A stretch of DNA of 7,737 bases from an uncultured Clostridia bacterium. Lineage in GTDB: Bacteria > Bacillota > Clostridia > Christensenellales > Pumilibacteraceae. Position numbers and translations under genes: made by a program. The DNA lies in the NCBI GenBank assembly GCA_947627075.1, contig CANQUR010000074.1, positions 1-7,737 of the forward strand. Reading direction: 5' to 3'. Below are positions 6,508-7,737 of the stretch, piece by piece (the first letter of the stretch is position 1; each line of letters begins with the position of its first letter). The notes beneath the pieces are model-generated. The model saw only the letters and a list, made by a program, of their open reading frames with translations, ran no database searches and had not been told where the DNA came from.

Positions 6508-6758
6508 TGATGAGCTTGCTCCTTTGCGCTTTTTGCTTCTTTATAGGGGGCATAAGCAGATTTTGTTTCGTGGGACTGACCCTCGCGGAACGCCGAATAA
6601 AACTCAAAGCCGTAACGTTTTTATTCGATTTTACCTGGGGCGTGCTTACGGTCGCGGCGCTCATGTGCGTAATATTGATATTTAATAACGGCATAACCAT
6701 GCCATATATGCTCATATCGGCGCTTATAGGCTTTGCGGTAACGGCGATATTTGTATAA
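6504..6758 (+). CDS. yabQ: YabQ-like spore cortex membrane protein, short form
   Basis: This encodes 84 residues with about three membrane segments, roughly residues 3-25, 37-60 and 66-83. The motif FLFDFTWGVLTVA (39-51) matches the conserved FxxDxxFW region of YabQ, and MPYMLISALIGF resembles its ExRFYxFLxxxxGF segment. YabQ is an integral mother-cell membrane protein required for cortex synthesis in Bacillus. This copy is much shorter than Bacillus YabQ (about 210 residues) and ends right after the last membrane helix, without a soluble tail. I chose ATG 6504 because it overlaps the yabP stop as ATGA and has AGAGG 8 bases upstream; two further ATG codons follow in frame. An in-frame ATG at 6432 lies inside yabP and is rejected. 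It is the last gene before the terminator. The adjacency to yabP is the strongest support for this call. Confidence 0.78.
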   Translation: MMMSLLLCAFCFFIGGISRFCFVGLTLAERRIKLKAVTFLFDFTWGVLTVAALMCVILIFNNGITMPYMLISALIGFAVTAIFV

Positions 6759-6797
6759 CCCGCTTCGCCTACAAAGGAAAAAAGTTCAAAACACGTC

Positions 6798-6832
6798 AAA
6801 GGGCGACGTAAAAAAAGCGTCGCCCTTTTCAT
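6798..6832 (+). terminator. Intrinsic terminator after yabQ, possibly bidirectional
   Basis: AAAGGGCGACG pairs perfectly with CGTCGCCCTTT (11 bp) around a 9-base A-rich loop, and the plus-strand transcript continues TTTTC ATTTTC. It ends the asd-yabQ operon. Read on the minus strand, the same stem follows the antitoxin gene with only a weak T-rich tail, so it could serve both converging units. Confidence 0.88.
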
Positions 6833-6877
6833 TTTCATTTCAAATTAAGTCCTGTATCGTTCAAAGAGTAGATAATA

Positions 6878-7186
6878 TCAATCGATAATTCCGGACGTTT
6901 TGGGAAACTGTGGATCTTTTCGCGTTAGCGCAAGCATTCTTCGCGCAGAACCTTCCGGTCGATTTTTGCCCGACTCCCAAGCTTCCACCGTCTTGACCGA
7001 AACACCCATAAATTGCGCAAACAAAGATTGAGTCATTCCCGTGCTTTTCCTTATAGCTTTAATTTCTGTTGATGTAAAAGTTTCCAAAGGCGATACGCTT
7101 CGGACTACTCTTCTTGCCTTCAACTTTCCGTCGTTATAGTCGATCGCCTGTTCTAATCCCAATTTTATTTCATTGAAAAAGTTCAT
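6878..7186 (-). CDS. higA: HigA-type XRE antitoxin
   Basis: This encodes 102 residues from the ATG at 7186-7184, chosen because GGAGG lies 7 bases upstream; an in-frame ATG at 7222 overlaps the toxin's shifted C-terminus and lacks a site. The N-terminal half (MNFFNEIKLGLEQAI, then KLKARRVVRSV) is the toxin-binding part typical of HigA2-like antitoxins. Residues 42-76 form a helix-turn-helix: IKAIRKSTGMTQSLFAQFMG followed by VSVKTVEAWESGKNRPEG. In this family the antitoxin neutralises its partner toxin and represses the shared promoter. It is complete and shows no damage, unlike the toxin in front of it. The gap to the repaired toxin stop is 19 bases. The tail DPQFPKTSGIID is not conserved in my knowledge. 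It converges on the asd-yabQ operon. Confidence 0.9.
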   Translation of the reverse strand: MNFFNEIKLGLEQAIDYNDGKLKARRVVRSVSPLETFTSTEIKAIRKSTGMTQSLFAQFMGVSVKTVEAWESGKNRPEGSARRMLALTRKDPQFPKTSGIID

Positions 7187-7205
7187 TGCCACACCTCCAA
7201 CCAAA

Positions 7206-7546
7206 TTATTCGCTATCTTCAAGTTGTTTTTCTATTATTGTTACCAATCTTTTTAATTCGTTCCTTTCTTCTTTCGTCAAGTTGCTTTTTTCCGCTTTAG
7301 TATATGCCGTGAGCAAATAAATTTCTCAACCTCAAAATCTACATAAATAACTCGCACACCGCCACTTTTACCTTTATGTTCGAAAGCAAAACGCATCTTT
7401 CGAACGCCACCCGTCCCCTGCATAACTGCTCCGACCTTGGGATCCGCCAAAAGTTCGTCTTGTAGTCGATGATAATCGTCATCGTCCAACCCCAAGCTTT
7501 CCCATTTAGAACGGAACAATGGCAACTCAACAAATGCTCTTCTCAT
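7206..7546 (-). pseudogene. higB: HigB/RelE-family toxin gene with a single-base frameshift
   Basis: The first 75-77 codons read as a HigB2/RelE-type mRNA-interferase toxin: MRRAFVELPLFRSKW, then YHRLQDELLADPKVGAVMQG, then TGGVRKMRFA and GKSGGVRVIYVDFEVEK, as in HigB2 (PKxGxVIxGTGGxRKxRxA, GGxRxIYY). In the starting frame it then runs into an unconserved tail and stops at 7277, giving 89 residues. Reading one base back near 7316-7325 restores the expected ending, IYLLTAYTKAEKSNL, then TKEERNELKRLVTII, with a stop at 7206. The total is then about 113 residues, normal for the family. The simplest explanation is loss of one A from GAGAAA(A)TTT. It may be a real mutation, an assembly error in a homopolymer, or recoding. 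AGAGGA lies 7 bases before the ATG. If truly broken, the toxin lacks its final strand and helix and is probably inactive. Confidence 0.85.
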
Positions 7547-7576
7547 AATATTTCCTCTTTCGTTTTTTTTGATATT

Positions 7577-7605
7577 ATTATACCCTATTAAATAGTAGTT
7601 GTCAA
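7577..7605 (-). promoter_or_regulatory. Consensus promoter of the higBA locus with palindrome in spacer
   Basis: On the minus strand the boxes are exactly TTGACA (7605-7600) and TATAAT (7582-7577) with a 17-base spacer, the sigma-A ideal. Inside the spacer, CTATT-A-AATAG (7585-7595) is a perfect 11-base palindrome. It is well placed for repression by HigA or a HigA-HigB complex, which is inference from the family's usual autoregulation. Confidence 0.85.
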
Positions 7606-7641
7606 TGGATTTACAATGATTTTTTCAAAATATTTTTGAGT

Positions 7642-7672
7642 ATAAAAAATGAGCCCAAGCGGACTCATTTTT
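7642..7672 (-). terminator. Intrinsic terminator of a minus-strand unit to the right
   Basis: AAAAATGAG and CTCATTTTT pair perfectly. On the minus-strand transcript the inner part GAGTCC-GCTT-GGGCTC also pairs, using one G-U wobble, and a run of six T follows. On the plus strand the inner position is a C-A mismatch, so the minus direction is favoured. It would insulate higBA from the gene at the right edge. Confidence 0.7.
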
Positions 7673-7701
7673 GCTAAATCATACATCCCTATAGATTTAG
7701 C
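7673..7701. repeat. 8-bp inverted repeat next to the terminator
   Basis: GCTAAATC (7673-7680) and GATTTAGC (7694-7701) are perfect complements with a 13-base loop. A 7-base tandem repeat, TAGCTTA twice (7698-7711), starts inside the right arm. No function is evident. Confidence 0.45.
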
Positions 7702-7708
7702 TTATAGC

Positions 7709-7737
7709 TTATTCGGCATACCCTTGCAATGCCGTTT
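7709..7737 (-). CDS. Possible C-terminal end of a gene beyond the right edge
   Basis: One minus-strand frame enters from the right edge and reads TALQGYAE before a TAA at 7711-7709. A terminator-like hairpin follows about 37 bases downstream, which is what the end of a gene would look like. Eight codons are too few to identify a product, and another frame (stop at about 7691) is also open here. It is a weak, position-based call. Confidence 0.25.
7714..7734. repeat. 6-bp inverted repeat at right edge
   Basis: CGGCAT (7714-7719) and ATGCCG (7729-7734) are perfect complements with a 9-base loop. It overlaps the possible gene end, so it may be chance or part of coding sequence. Confidence 0.3.

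Noticed and set aside
7316..7325. Programmed -1 frameshift in higB
   Set aside because: The bases AAATTTA look slippery but are not in the phase required for a standard X-XXY-YYZ slip, and no downstream pseudoknot or stem is evident; mutation or sequencing error is simpler.
1..7737. CRISPR array, tRNA/rRNA gene or insertion sequence
   Set aside because: No regularly spaced repeats, no cloverleaf or rRNA sequence, and no transposase motif were seen on either strand.

Overview
This looks like a chromosomal segment of an endospore-forming member of the Firmicutes, probably an uncultured Clostridia lineage. The evidence is a YabP/YabQ-type sporulation gene pair, strong GGAGG/AAGGAG ribosome binding sites, TTGACA/TATAAT-type promoters, tightly overlapping genes and moderate GC with many AAA/ATA codons. 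No gene here allows a species call.

Layout. Positions 1-3564 (minus strand) hold a compact four-gene operon read right to left: a multi-pass membrane protein resembling DUF624/YesL, a class I SAM-dependent methyltransferase, a 532-residue TPR protein with a very acidic linker, and a partial HEAT-like protein running off the left edge. The genes overlap or are separated by only 2 bases, and a good sigma-A-type promoter lies upstream. Positions 3565-3749 are a divergent control region with a hairpin at the predicted 5' end of the minus-strand transcript and a perfect TTTACA-TAT-TGTAAA palindrome upstream of asd. Positions 3750-6758 (plus strand) hold asd, dapA, dapB, yabP and yabQ, closely spaced or overlapping, closed by a strong intrinsic terminator at 6798-6832. 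Positions 6878-7546 (minus strand) hold a HigB/HigA-type toxin-antitoxin locus (toxin first), whose toxin frame is broken by a single-base shift; a consensus promoter lies at 7577-7605. The right edge holds a terminator-like hairpin, two more inverted repeats and perhaps the last codons of another minus-strand gene.

How the genes work together. Asd, DapA and DapB catalyse three early steps of the diaminopimelate/lysine branch. The DapA product, 4-hydroxy-tetrahydrodipicolinate, or its dehydrated form dihydrodipicolinate, is also the precursor of spore dipicolinic acid. Diaminopimelate goes into peptidoglycan, including spore cortex, so co-transcription with cortex/coat genes yabP and yabQ makes metabolic sense. 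I know this grouping as unusual: in Bacillus subtilis yabP-yabQ sit with divIC, and the sporulation asd/dapA cluster sits with spoVF. The minus-strand membrane/methyltransferase/TPR/HEAT operon has no function I can name and is the best candidate here for an undescribed system.
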